Shown in pieces: positions 43,625 to 52,013 of a stretch of 59,352 nt of DNA. Origin of the DNA: Planctomycetaceae bacterium. GTDB lineage: Bacteria; Planctomycetota; Planctomycetia; Planctomycetales; Planctomycetaceae. The stretch is taken from the NCBI GenBank assembly GCA_028284485.1, contig JANQRQ010000355.1, forward strand, positions 1 through 59,352, read 5' to 3'. Under the pieces are notes generated by a model. The model was not told the DNA's origin. It worked only from the letters and a program-made list of their open reading frames with translations, and did no database searches. The position numbers were made by a program, and so were the translations under genes. Every line of letters starts with the position of its first letter. The first letter of the stretch is position 1.

Positions 43625-44007
43625 CGAATCTCAAATCAGATAGTCAATCACGATGCGAAACCGGTCGTCCACAAAAAGTCAATCGTGTCTCCAGAACCAA
43701 CTTCGATTCTATTTCCCAGATGAAACGGACTCAACCACGGCGAACTACGCTGACTTGTAGCCGCGACATTTTTGTTTTGTTCTACGATAGCTGGCTCCCA
43801 CGAGCCAGAAACGACCGCAAGAAAGAATAGACCGCTCTAGGATCATTGAGGCTGTGATGCACGGAGATTTCACTGAACTCGCTCCGAGACCAGGTTTGCT
43901 TGTTCTGATACCCACCGCTCCGGGACGTGCGAGACAAATCACCGGGTTACAAACCGCTTCTGGCGGAAAGGCGCCTGGGCATCAACCGCGGGTTGCTAAG
44001 TTTCATG
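43625..44007. other. Intergenic region with repeat copy 3
   Basis: 383 bases between the small TPR gene and the acyl-CoA dehydrogenase gene, both on the minus strand. Its main content is repeat copy 3 (43741-43841, minus). Nothing else is recognisable. Confidence 0.6.
43741..43841 (-). repeat. Dispersed ~108-bp intergenic repeat, copy 3
   Basis: On the minus strand it begins CCTAGAGCGGTCT, has CTGGCTCGTGGGAGCCAG (perfect 7-bp hairpin) and CGCGGCTACAAGTCAG, and then ends CGTAGTTCG, so the 3' hairpin is missing. It lies 167 bases downstream of the TPR gene stop (44008) and runs in that gene's direction. Over the 30-codon core it aligns without gaps to copies 1, 2 and 4. Confidence 0.8.
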
Positions 44008-44313
44008 CTATAGCGTCTCGAGATAACCCCGCATCTCGGCGCCTGCATGCGCATCACCGACTTGATCGGCAACGGCGATTCCCTCTGAGATGACATGCCG
44101 AGCTTGTTCGAGGTCGCCTTCGTTGACCAAGTACTGTCCCATCTGAAAATAGGCAGCCACGTAATGGGGATCTCGCTCGATGACCTGTTTTAAGCGAGTG
44201 ATGGCTTCAGCGACATTGCCCTCTGAACCGTAGGCCATTGCCAACGCGTAGTGTAGAAAAATGTCGTCAGGGTCGTCCTGTATCAGTTGTTCCAATTGTT
44301 CTCGTCGTGGCAT
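44008..44313 (-). CDS. Small TPR protein
   Basis: A 101-residue cytosolic protein composed of about two and a half tetratricopeptide repeats: DDPDDIFLHYALAMAYGSEG, then NVAEAITRLKQVIERDPHY, then VAAYFQMGQYLVNEGDLEQA, with the TPR Ala/Gly/Tyr pattern. The start ATG 44313 lies in MPRREQLEQLIQDDPDD. TPR proteins mediate protein-protein contacts; nothing identifies a partner. It is the short-TPR type often seen in planctomycetes and is isolated. Its C-terminus (GDAHAGAEMRGYLETL) is intact. Confidence 0.8.
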   Translation of the reverse strand: MPRREQLEQLIQDDPDDIFLHYALAMAYGSEGNVAEAITRLKQVIERDPHYVAAYFQMGQYLVNEGDLEQARHVISEGIAVADQVGDAHAGAEMRGYLETL

Positions 44314-44846
44314 GTACGTCGACCTTACCGATTATACCGATGCGATCAATTAGGTTCTCCAAACCGCGGAGACATTAACGAATTGTCCGTAATGCCGAAC
44401 GCCTTCGCAATTCGTTCTCAAGATAAGTTGAAATCAGTCCAGGCCTTCCCAGCAAGATCGCGGATGCATCCCCCACTTTTTTGCTGTTTCACTGCGGATT
44501 TCCGACGCAAAACCCTCGCAACCGGAAGGCTTTACCATCAACTCGATGTGAAACTCGAACGCTTGTCGTTTCGATGCTTATCCACACCCGGCTTCTACAG
44601 GCGAGTTCTTGAAATCAGCTGGCTCCCACTGTTTGCCCGGTGAACCGCCGTTACAGCCGTCAGAATCGTAACTCGCGTCCAGCTAGGCAATTTATGCGTC
44701 ATCCGATGCGCGATTTCAAGGGTCGCCTCGGGGATTGCCGATCCTGGCCACTACGGTGCAAAGAAGGAGCGCACTTTGAACGGCACGGACATCCTGCCTT
44801 TGACGAATCCGGAGCTTTGAGCACCCACCAGGAATAGATCCCGCAA
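44314..44846. other. Intergenic region before HtrA gene
   Basis: 533 bases between two divergent genes. I see no gene with a credible start. Around 44600 a short stretch resembles part of the dispersed repeat on the minus strand (GTGGGAGCCAGCTGAT) but too little matches to call it a copy. Confidence 0.45.
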
Positions 44847-46223
<1,377 letters not shown>

Positions 46224-46294
46224 AGTAAACCCCGGTAGCACGATTAATCGGCGTCGGTACTTCCGGCGTCATTCTCCGGGGTAAAATCGCGACT

Positions 46295-47218
46295 GTGACA
46301 GAAGCCGAAGGTGAATTCGAGCTGATCAACCGGTTTCGGCAATTGGCACGTCACCATCCGCAGGTGGTCCTGGGTATCGGCGATGATGCCGCCGCGGTGG
46401 CCTTTTCTCGGCCGCACGATGTGTTGGTCGCCGTCGATACGCTCTGCGAAGACGTCCATTTTCGACTTTCCGAAACGACTCCCCGCCTTGTTGGGCGCAA
46501 GGCCTTGGGAGTCAATCTGAGTGATCTGGCAGCCATGGCCGGTCTCCCCAAAGCGGCCTTGGTGTCGTTGATTCTTCCGCACGATCGATCTCCGGACCTG
46601 GCGATCGAATTATTCGAAGGCCTCAACGGCCTCGCAGAGGAATTCGACGTCGCCGTTATCGGGGGGGACACAAACTCGTGGAATGGTCCTCTCGTTATTT
46701 CGGTCACGGTCATGGGCGAAGCAACCGGTCGCGGGCCTGTACTGCGCAGCGGCGCAGTACCGGGCGATTTGATCATGCTAACGGGAAACGTCGGTGGCAG
46801 TTCGTCTGGTCGCCATTTGGAGTTTACTCCACGCGTCCGTGAAGCTTTGGTTTTGCAGGAGCGGGTCGAACTGCATTCCATGATCGATATCAGCGACGGA
46901 CTTGCCGCCGATTTGCATCACATCTTGGATGAAAGTGGTGTCGGCGCGATTCTCAGCGAGGCGAACATCCCCTACAGTCGCGAGGTCCTTGCGATCGAAG
47001 ATCGGGAACGCCGGCTCAAGCACGCGTTTGGCGATGGAGAAGATTTCGAACTACTGTTCACCGTTGACGCCGCGGACGCGGAAGCGTTGCTGGAGCAGTC
47101 TCTTTTCGAAGCGAAATTGACCCGGATCGGCGAGATCACAAAGGAAACGGGATGCCGGATCAAACGTGATGACGGTACAATCGAAACTGTCGCGTCCCTG
47201 GGGTGGGTCCACCAATAA
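46295..47218 (+). CDS. thiL: Thiamine-monophosphate kinase
   Basis: A 307-residue ThiL, which phosphorylates thiamine monophosphate to the active thiamine diphosphate with ATP. GTG start at 46295. Motifs: FELINRFRQLARHHPQVVLG, GIGDDAAAVAFSRPHDVLVA, VDTLCEDVHFRLSETTP, GVNLSDLAAMAGLPKAALVS, VIGGDTNSWNGPLVISVTVM, SMIDISDGLAADLHHILDES and GDGEDFELLFTVDA. These are the AIRS/PurM-fold ATP- and substrate-binding residues. It follows the HtrA gene and is 52 bases ahead of the LRR protein. Highly confident. Confidence 0.95.
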   Translation: MTEAEGEFELINRFRQLARHHPQVVLGIGDDAAAVAFSRPHDVLVAVDTLCEDVHFRLSETTPRLVGRKALGVNLSDLAAMAGLPKAALVSLILPHDRSPDLAIELFEGLNGLAEEFDVAVIGGDTNSWNGPLVISVTVMGEATGRGPVLRSGAVPGDLIMLTGNVGGSSSGRHLEFTPRVREALVLQERVELHSMIDISDGLAADLHHILDESGVGAILSEANIPYSREVLAIEDRERRLKHAFGDGEDFELLFTVDAADAEALLEQSLFEAKLTRIGEITKETGCRIKRDDGTIETVASLGWVHQ

Positions 47219-47270
47219 TCTGCAAGTTGGCCCCATCAGAAAATTGAGCGATCCGCTGTGAGTCAACGGC

Positions 47271-48137
47271 ATGAATCCATCCTCAGGACACGCTGAATCG
47301 GGCAACGTTCGCCGCGACACCTTGGTCTTGCGAGTCATCCGCGTCGCTCTCTATTTGACGACGTTGGCCGGAATTCTGCTCGTCTTTGGCTGGTGTTACA
47401 CCGCTGATCAAACGGTAAAACTCGTCAATCAGGGTTTCGGAAGTGCCACGATCGTTCGCCGTGCCCCCGATTGGGTCTATAAGCAACTGGGACTGCAGTA
47501 CCTGGCCCTATCGGACAGCGTTGCCAAAGCTTCGATTCTGATCAGCGATGACACACTCAATGAAAACCGTCTGTTTGATTTGGCGGCTCGCGCAGAAACA
47601 GCTGTCGTCGATATTGAGTGTCGCTCGCTACATGTCCTGAATTGGATTGCCGAAACGGATAGTGTCGAAGCCGTCCATATCTTCGAAAATCAGGAAACAT
47701 GGGAAGCGATTAAAGAGTGGTCACATGTTCGTTCTCTCAGAATCTATGTGCCGCTGGAAGACGCTTCGTTGTGTCAGACGATCTCAATACTTGATCAATT
47801 AACCGACCTCGAACTGCAAGGGCGGAAAATTGACAATGCTTGTCTTAAAGAAATCGTCCAGAGTTCCTCGCTACGATCGCTGTTGCTCAACGACACGAGA
47901 ATTACCGATGTAGGAATCTCGGAGCTATGTAAATTGTCGAACCTAGAAACGCTCTCGCTGCAGGGCGCGGCGATCACCGACGAAGCACTGCCCGTATTGG
48001 GAAAGCTATCCAGTTTGCAGCACCTCTTTGTCGGCAACACAATGATCTCGCAATCGGCCCTCGAGGAGTTTATCAGGCAGTACCCCGACATCAATGTTGT
48101 TCATGGATTTGACGGCGCCGCAAGTGCATTGCGATAG
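47271..48137 (+). CDS. Membrane-anchored leucine-rich-repeat protein
   Basis: A 288-residue protein with one N-terminal membrane segment (VALYLTTLAGILLVFGWCYT, about 25-45) and a leucine-rich-repeat domain after it. Repeats include QLTDLELQGRKIDNACLKEI, SLRSLLLNDTRITDVGISEL, NLETLSLQGAAITDEALPVL and SLQHLFVGNTMISQSALEEF, each of the LxxLxLxxTxITDxGLxxL cysteine-containing type common in planctomycetes. The domain between 60 and 160 is less regular. LRR arrays bind proteins; the target is unknown. It lies 135 bases ahead of repeat copy 4, and on the same strand. Confidence 0.85.
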   Translation: MNPSSGHAESGNVRRDTLVLRVIRVALYLTTLAGILLVFGWCYTADQTVKLVNQGFGSATIVRRAPDWVYKQLGLQYLALSDSVAKASILISDDTLNENRLFDLAARAETAVVDIECRSLHVLNWIAETDSVEAVHIFENQETWEAIKEWSHVRSLRIYVPLEDASLCQTISILDQLTDLELQGRKIDNACLKEIVQSSSLRSLLLNDTRITDVGISELCKLSNLETLSLQGAAITDEALPVLGKLSSLQHLFVGNTMISQSALEEFIRQYPDINVVHGFDGAASALR

Positions 48138-48270
48138 TCTCCCCGGCAAATTTCTTCCACGGGGATCGACTCACGCTGCCGCAAGAAGCCGTGGAGAGTG
48201 TCCAAATTAGGATTAGCGATAATCGACTTGTTTTGAGCGCCATTCACCATGCGCCAGTCGCTACCGTAAT

Positions 48271-48380
48271 ACGAGGGCGGTTTACCTTGTCTCGTGGACG
48301 TATTTGGCTCGTGGCAGGCAGCTATCATCGAACAAAGCGCGATTGTCGAGGCCACAAGTCAGCGCAATGTGCTGTAGACA
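48271..48380 (+). repeat. Dispersed ~108-bp intergenic repeat, copy 4
   Basis: Begins ACGAGGGCGGTTT (front weaker than the other copies), contains TTGGCTCGTGGCAGGCAG and GAGGCCACAAGTCAG, and ends with the hairpin CAGCG-CAATG-TGCTG (48360-48374). It is co-oriented with the LRR gene upstream and precedes the convergent PaiB-like gene. Confidence 0.82.
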
Positions 48381-48401
48381 GGGTCTAGTCGATGCTGCCG
48401 A

Positions 48402-49013
48402 TTATTGCTCAAGCATGAGTCGCGCGATCGCTTGAGAATTCTGGTCGTCATGGGTCGCCAGGACGCGAGCAACATTCTGGCGGCGCTGGAGTGAGTGGTT
48501 TTGACTCAGTTTCCACTTGCCCTCGATGCGATCAATGTCGATTTCGAATCCGATAATCCCTGAGAGCAACTGTTCGACCATGTTTGCTTCCTCGTCCAGG
48601 TTCCAGGAATCCGGCAATGGCTGCTCATAAATCGCGACGAACTTTCGCAACATTTCCAGCAACCTTGTCCTGTCTTCCGTAATCCTGATTCGACCGGAAA
48701 CGTGAACCGCCACATAATTCCACGTGGGCACAACATGCGGTTCTCCGTACCATCGCGGCGAGATGTAGGCATGAGGCCCCTGAAAGACTGCCAGAACTTG
48801 CGTTCCGTCGGCATCTTTCCACTGAGAATTTGCACGTGCAAAATGCCCTACCAATACCCCATTTTTTCCGCGACTGCTTTCAAACAAAAGGGGCAAATGA
48901 CTGGCGCACAGTTCGGAATCTTTCCGCGAAACCAAAGTCGCAAAACTATTCTCTTCCAAGAACTCCGATAAAGATCGTAAGTCATCCACAGCAAATGGCT
49001 CGGGGACATACAT
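48402..49013 (-). CDS. PaiB-family FMN-binding protein (negative regulator type)
   Basis: A 203-residue FMN-binding split-barrel protein of the PaiB family, described as a negative regulator of sporulation and protease genes in Bacillus but biochemically mostly a flavoprotein. ATG 49013 starts MYVPEPFAVDDLRSL, the family N-terminus. Conserved features: FATLVSRKDSELCASHLPLL, VGHFARANSQWKDA, AVFQGPHAYISPRWYGEPHV, VPTWNYVAVHVSGRIRI and LLSGIIGFEIDIDRIEGKWK. A longer frame to 49175 has no conserved content. It is convergent with the LRR gene and repeat copy 4. I cannot tell whether it regulates anything. Confidence 0.88.
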   Translation of the reverse strand: MYVPEPFAVDDLRSLSEFLEENSFATLVSRKDSELCASHLPLLFESSRGKNGVLVGHFARANSQWKDADGTQVLAVFQGPHAYISPRWYGEPHVVPTWNYVAVHVSGRIRITEDRTRLLEMLRKFVAIYEQPLPDSWNLDEEANMVEQLLSGIIGFEIDIDRIEGKWKLSQNHSLQRRQNVARVLATHDDQNSQAIARLMLEQ

Positions 49014-49769
49014 CAGGTCGGCCTCGTGGTACGATTTGATACAACATGCATCCGCACAAACAGCAACGTGGCATGTCTCGTTCGAAATTTCAACAACGTT
49101 AGCCGTGACACATCTCGACGAGATGCGGTTCGTCCCAACGAACGAACGCCGCCCAAAGTTTTGCCAGCGTTCCACGTGATCGGCGGTGAACTCGCTAACA
49201 ACGAGTCAGCAATCACCGATCGGTATCCAAACGATTCACATCACCAAAGAGTCCGACGGACATTTTGAAAAGTCGCGATTGGGTTTTCCGAGTCGTGCAG
49301 AACCTAACAATTGCCTGTTCCAAGCAACAGATCACAAAGAATTGATCCTTCCAACGGATCGGAATCTGCAAGTCTGTCGGGCCACGTGGCTGATCAACGA
49401 CTCTTGATATCAACACATCTATAGCGGTTAAAGCGATTGCAACGACCACAAGTAGCTGTATCTGGCAAAGCTTGCGTGAAATAACGATTGCTCGGAACCA
49501 ACATCCGAGTCTGTGACCGCTTTTGACAGATTCGACATATTTTACTCAAGATCGCTGAGTTCCGTGTCCTATGTTTGAGCATTCATCGGAATAACCGAAC
49601 CCGGATCTATTTATTCAGGTGATGAGGATGCACTCCCCTTTGCAAAGCCTCTTTGGCCACATGCATAATGTAGATGGTAAAGATCACAACGGCTTGGAAA
49701 GCGGTTCTGTTTCGCTTCATTTTGCCAGATAGACTTCGACTGTGCTTACTTCAATGAGGAGGCAATCTG
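49014..49769. other. Intergenic region upstream of YTV protein 2
   Basis: 756 bases between the PaiB-like gene (minus) and YTV protein 2 (plus), the longest gap in the window. It holds a possible promoter (49640-49669) and a fragment near 49418-49461 (TCTATAGCGGTT ... CCACAAGTAGCTGTA) that looks like the two ends of the dispersed repeat with the middle missing. I see no credible gene. Confidence 0.5.
49640..49669 (+). promoter_or_regulatory. Possible sigma-70-type promoter for YTV protein 2
   Basis: TTGCAA (49640-49645), 18 bases, then CATAAT (49664-49669), about 100 bases ahead of the YTV start. Both boxes match consensus at four to five of six positions. It fits the strong expression suggested by the ribosome site but is unproven. 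Confidence 0.35.
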
Positions 49770-51110
49770 ATGAGATTTTTGTTAGCCGGAGCGATTGCTG
49801 TTCTGGCGGCTGGACTACAACAAACTGCTGAGGCGGGCTGCTACTGCGGCGTCAGCAGCTATTCCTGCTGTCCAACTACGGCCTGTCAGCCGACGTGCTG
49901 CTACACGGCGTGCAAAGTGGAAAGGCAAACTTGCTATCGCACCGTGTACGAAACTGTTTATGAACCGCAGCAATACACCTGCGAAAAAACGGTTTACGAG
50001 ACCGCCTACGAAGATCAGGAAGTCACGTGCTACCGCACAGTGCAGGAAACTCACTATCGCGAGCAATGCTACACCGTTTCACGTCCTGTGACCGAAACAA
50101 GCTACCGCGAGCAGACCTACACGGTACAACGACCGGTTTGGGAAACGAGCTACCGTGATTGCTCGTATACCGTCCGCCGTCCGGTTTGGGAAACCTGCGA
50201 ACGAGAGTGTCGACGCACGGTTTGCCGTCCTGTTTGGGAAACCACCGAGCGGGAATGCACACGAACGGTGATGCGGCAAGTCGTCGAGACCGTCAATCGA
50301 GAACGCTGCTACACCGTTATGCGTCCAGTCACGACTTACCGCACAGTGCGGCAAGACTGCGGTCGCTGGGTCACGCAACAGGTTCAACGCCAATGCCCGC
50401 CGGTTGCTCGGTGGACGACGGACGAATGCTGCCGACCGAGACTGTGCATGGTCCCCGGGCCGACATACACAACTTGTCGGCGCGTCTGGTGCCCGAACAT
50501 TGTTGAACGTCAGATTCCCTGCACCACGTATCAACCGCAGGTTGTTCGTCAATCCTGCCCTGTTCAGGTTTGTCGAATGGTTCCGGAAACCGTCGTTCAC
50601 AAGGTTCCTGTCAGAACGTGCCGCTGGATTTCTGAAGAAGTCGTGCAAAAGGTCCCCGTCCGGACCTGCCGATGGATCACCGAAACCGTGCAGAATCAAG
50701 TGCCGGTCCGCACCTGTAAAATGGTGTGTGAACAGCGCGTTTGCAAGATTCCAGTGACGACCTGCCGCATGGTTCAAGAAACGAAAACCTGCCGGGTGCC
50801 TTACTGTGTTTCCAAACAAGTGCCATACACTGTCACTCGTCGGGTTGCACACTGTGTACCGCGTCAGGTCACCGAAACTCGTACTCGAATGGTTGCCCGT
50901 TGTGTACCGAAACAGGTCGCTTACGAAGTCTGCCGCCTGGTTCCGACCACGGTCTGCCCGACACTTCCAGGCTGTTCGTCGTGCGGCACGAGTTCTTCCT
51001 GCTCGACCTGCAACTCTGCACCGTCTGCTGAGCAGTACGATGCACAAAAGCCGGTCACACCAGTGCCCGAGAAAGATCCGATGAGTGCACCGTCCGGACC
51101 GGACGCGTAA
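49770..51110 (+). CDS. Cysteine-rich YTV-repeat surface protein 2
   Basis: A 446-residue exported YTV-family protein, a relative of the protein at 3108. GAGGAGG lies seven bases before ATG. A signal peptide of ~22 residues ends AEAG. The mature chain starts with a Cys-rich part (CYCGVSSYSCCPTTACQPTC) and continues as tandem ~14-18-residue units: CYRTVQETHYREQCYTVSRP, PVWETCERECRRTVCRPVWE, VPVRTCRWITETVQNQVPVR. YTV and TV-R-P-V-W motifs recur, each with a Cys. The centre shares VWCPNIVERQIPCTTY with VWVPNIVTKETQCTVY of YTV 1. The tail is Ser/Cys-rich (GCSSCGTSSSCSTC) then acidic/Pro. Likely a disulfide-linked wall component, by analogy with R. baltica YTV proteins. Confidence 0.85.
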   Translation: MRFLLAGAIAVLAAGLQQTAEAGCYCGVSSYSCCPTTACQPTCCYTACKVERQTCYRTVYETVYEPQQYTCEKTVYETAYEDQEVTCYRTVQETHYREQCYTVSRPVTETSYREQTYTVQRPVWETSYRDCSYTVRRPVWETCERECRRTVCRPVWETTERECTRTVMRQVVETVNRERCYTVMRPVTTYRTVRQDCGRWVTQQVQRQCPPVARWTTDECCRPRLCMVPGPTYTTCRRVWCPNIVERQIPCTTYQPQVVRQSCPVQVCRMVPETVVHKVPVRTCRWISEEVVQKVPVRTCRWITETVQNQVPVRTCKMVCEQRVCKIPVTTCRMVQETKTCRVPYCVSKQVPYTVTRRVAHCVPRQVTETRTRMVARCVPKQVAYEVCRLVPTTVCPTLPGCSSCGTSSSCSTCNSAPSAEQYDAQKPVTPVPEKDPMSAPSGPDA

Positions 51111-51156
51111 TCACCGGTACTACGAATAATGCGGCTACAAGCCGCCGCAAAAAATA

Positions 51157-51191
51157 AAACGCCGCTCGGACCAGAATTTCGAGCGGCGTTT
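51157..51191. terminator. Bidirectional terminator between convergent wall-protein genes
   Basis: Arms AAACGCCGCTCG (51157-51168) and its complement (51180-51191) form a perfect 12-bp stem with an 11-base loop. Read on the minus strand the hairpin is followed by TTTTATTTTTT, a classic intrinsic terminator for the Tyr-rich gene ending at 51275. Read on the plus strand it ends in TTTGTCATT and can also end the YTV transcript. It sits between the two convergent genes. Confidence 0.85.
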
Positions 51192-51274
51192 GTCATTGAT
51201 ATTGGGAATCGTCAGTAGTCTCTGAAAGTGATCACATAGGAATCACGTGGGGCAACTGCCGACTCCAAGTTCTT

Positions 51275-51772
51275 CTAATACGCGTACACACCAATTCGAC
51301 GCCCGTAAATGCGCCCAGGAGATCGGTAGGACATGTGTCGAAGGCGACGGGAAGAGTAAGGGTAGAATCCTGAACCATAACCGTAAGAGACACTTATCCC
51401 CGGACGGCCATAGTAGTAGGGTCTTCCTGCGAACCCATATCGGCTGCGGAAATAGGAAGATCCGAGATACGGTGAGCCGTAGGGACCGTAATAGCCCAAG
51501 CTTGGTGGATACGAGTAGTTCCGTCGTGCATAAATTCGCGACGAGTAGAGGCTGGATCGGCCATACCCGTACGTCCCGTAACCGTAATAAAGCCGGGGGG
51601 AGTAATAGTACGAAGGTCCCGCATAGTAATATGCAGTCGGGACGGCGTATCCGACCGGTGCATAACCAATCGAATAACCATAGTTGCAACAACAATGACC
51701 GGCTTCCGTGGATTGCGGCGCTACCAAGAAAATCCCGAGAGCTGCCAACGCAGCGAAGATATAAAGTCGCAT
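51275..51772 (-). CDS. Tyrosine/glycine-rich secreted protein
   Basis: A 165-residue exported low-complexity protein. GGGGGAG lies five bases before ATG 51772, so expression is probably high. A signal peptide (IFAALAALGIFLVA) ends at EAG, then HCCCNYGYSIGYAPVGYAVP. The mature chain is about a quarter Tyr with Gly, Ser, Arg and Pro (YYYAGPSYYYSPRLYYGYGT, GRPYYYGRPGISVSYGYGSG). Similar Tyr/Gly-rich chains elsewhere are surface or extracellular matrix materials. It is convergent with YTV protein 2 across a shared terminator, and both have strong ribosome sites, so they may act together in the cell surface; that link is inference. No family is recognised. Confidence 0.75.
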   Translation of the reverse strand: MRLYIFAALAALGIFLVAPQSTEAGHCCCNYGYSIGYAPVGYAVPTAYYYAGPSYYYSPRLYYGYGTYGYGRSSLYSSRIYARRNYSYPPSLGYYGPYGSPYLGSSYFRSRYGFAGRPYYYGRPGISVSYGYGSGFYPYSSRRLRHMSYRSPGRIYGRRIGVYAY

Positions 51773-51922
51773 TTCGTCTCCCCCTGTGCGAGTTGCTCAA
51801 ATCGGATGCACATCCGGCCGAAATCCAAGCGCCGGCTAATCTCTGCGTTTCATTATATTCCATAGAACCGCTAGGTTGTAACGGTTTCTACGCAATTGCT
51901 GCAGATTTTTTCAATTGCACGG

Positions 51923-51928
51923 ATTATA
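51923..51928 (-). promoter_or_regulatory. Possible -10 element for the Tyr-rich gene
   Basis: ATTATA on the plus strand reads TATAAT on the minus strand, about 150 bases upstream of the start at 51772. A TCGACA is found 20 bases further upstream, longer than the usual 17-base spacer. Tentative. Confidence 0.3.
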
Positions 51929-52013
51929 CAGCTACGCCATTTACAAATGTCGAGGAGACTGGACCGCGGGTCTTGCGACAATCCACAGGTGCGTCTTCGC
52001 AATTGAACTTGTG

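Noticed and set aside
44570..44640. Possible decayed fifth copy of the dispersed repeat
   Set aside because: The minus strand reads GTGGGAGCCAGCTGAT and, further on, CCTGTAGAAGC, echoing the repeat, but the rest does not align and landmarks are missing.
49418..49461. Possible internally deleted copy of the dispersed repeat (TCTATAGCGGTT then CCACAAGTAGCTGTA)
   Set aside because: Only the two ends resemble the repeat; the total match is too short to separate from chance.
50079..51047. Long minus-strand frame (~320 codons) opposite YTV protein 2, and a similar ~210-codon frame at 3066-3707 opposite YTV protein 1
   Set aside because: Both arise from the repetitive, Arg/Thr/Glu-rich codons of the real genes; they have no ribosome site and no family content.
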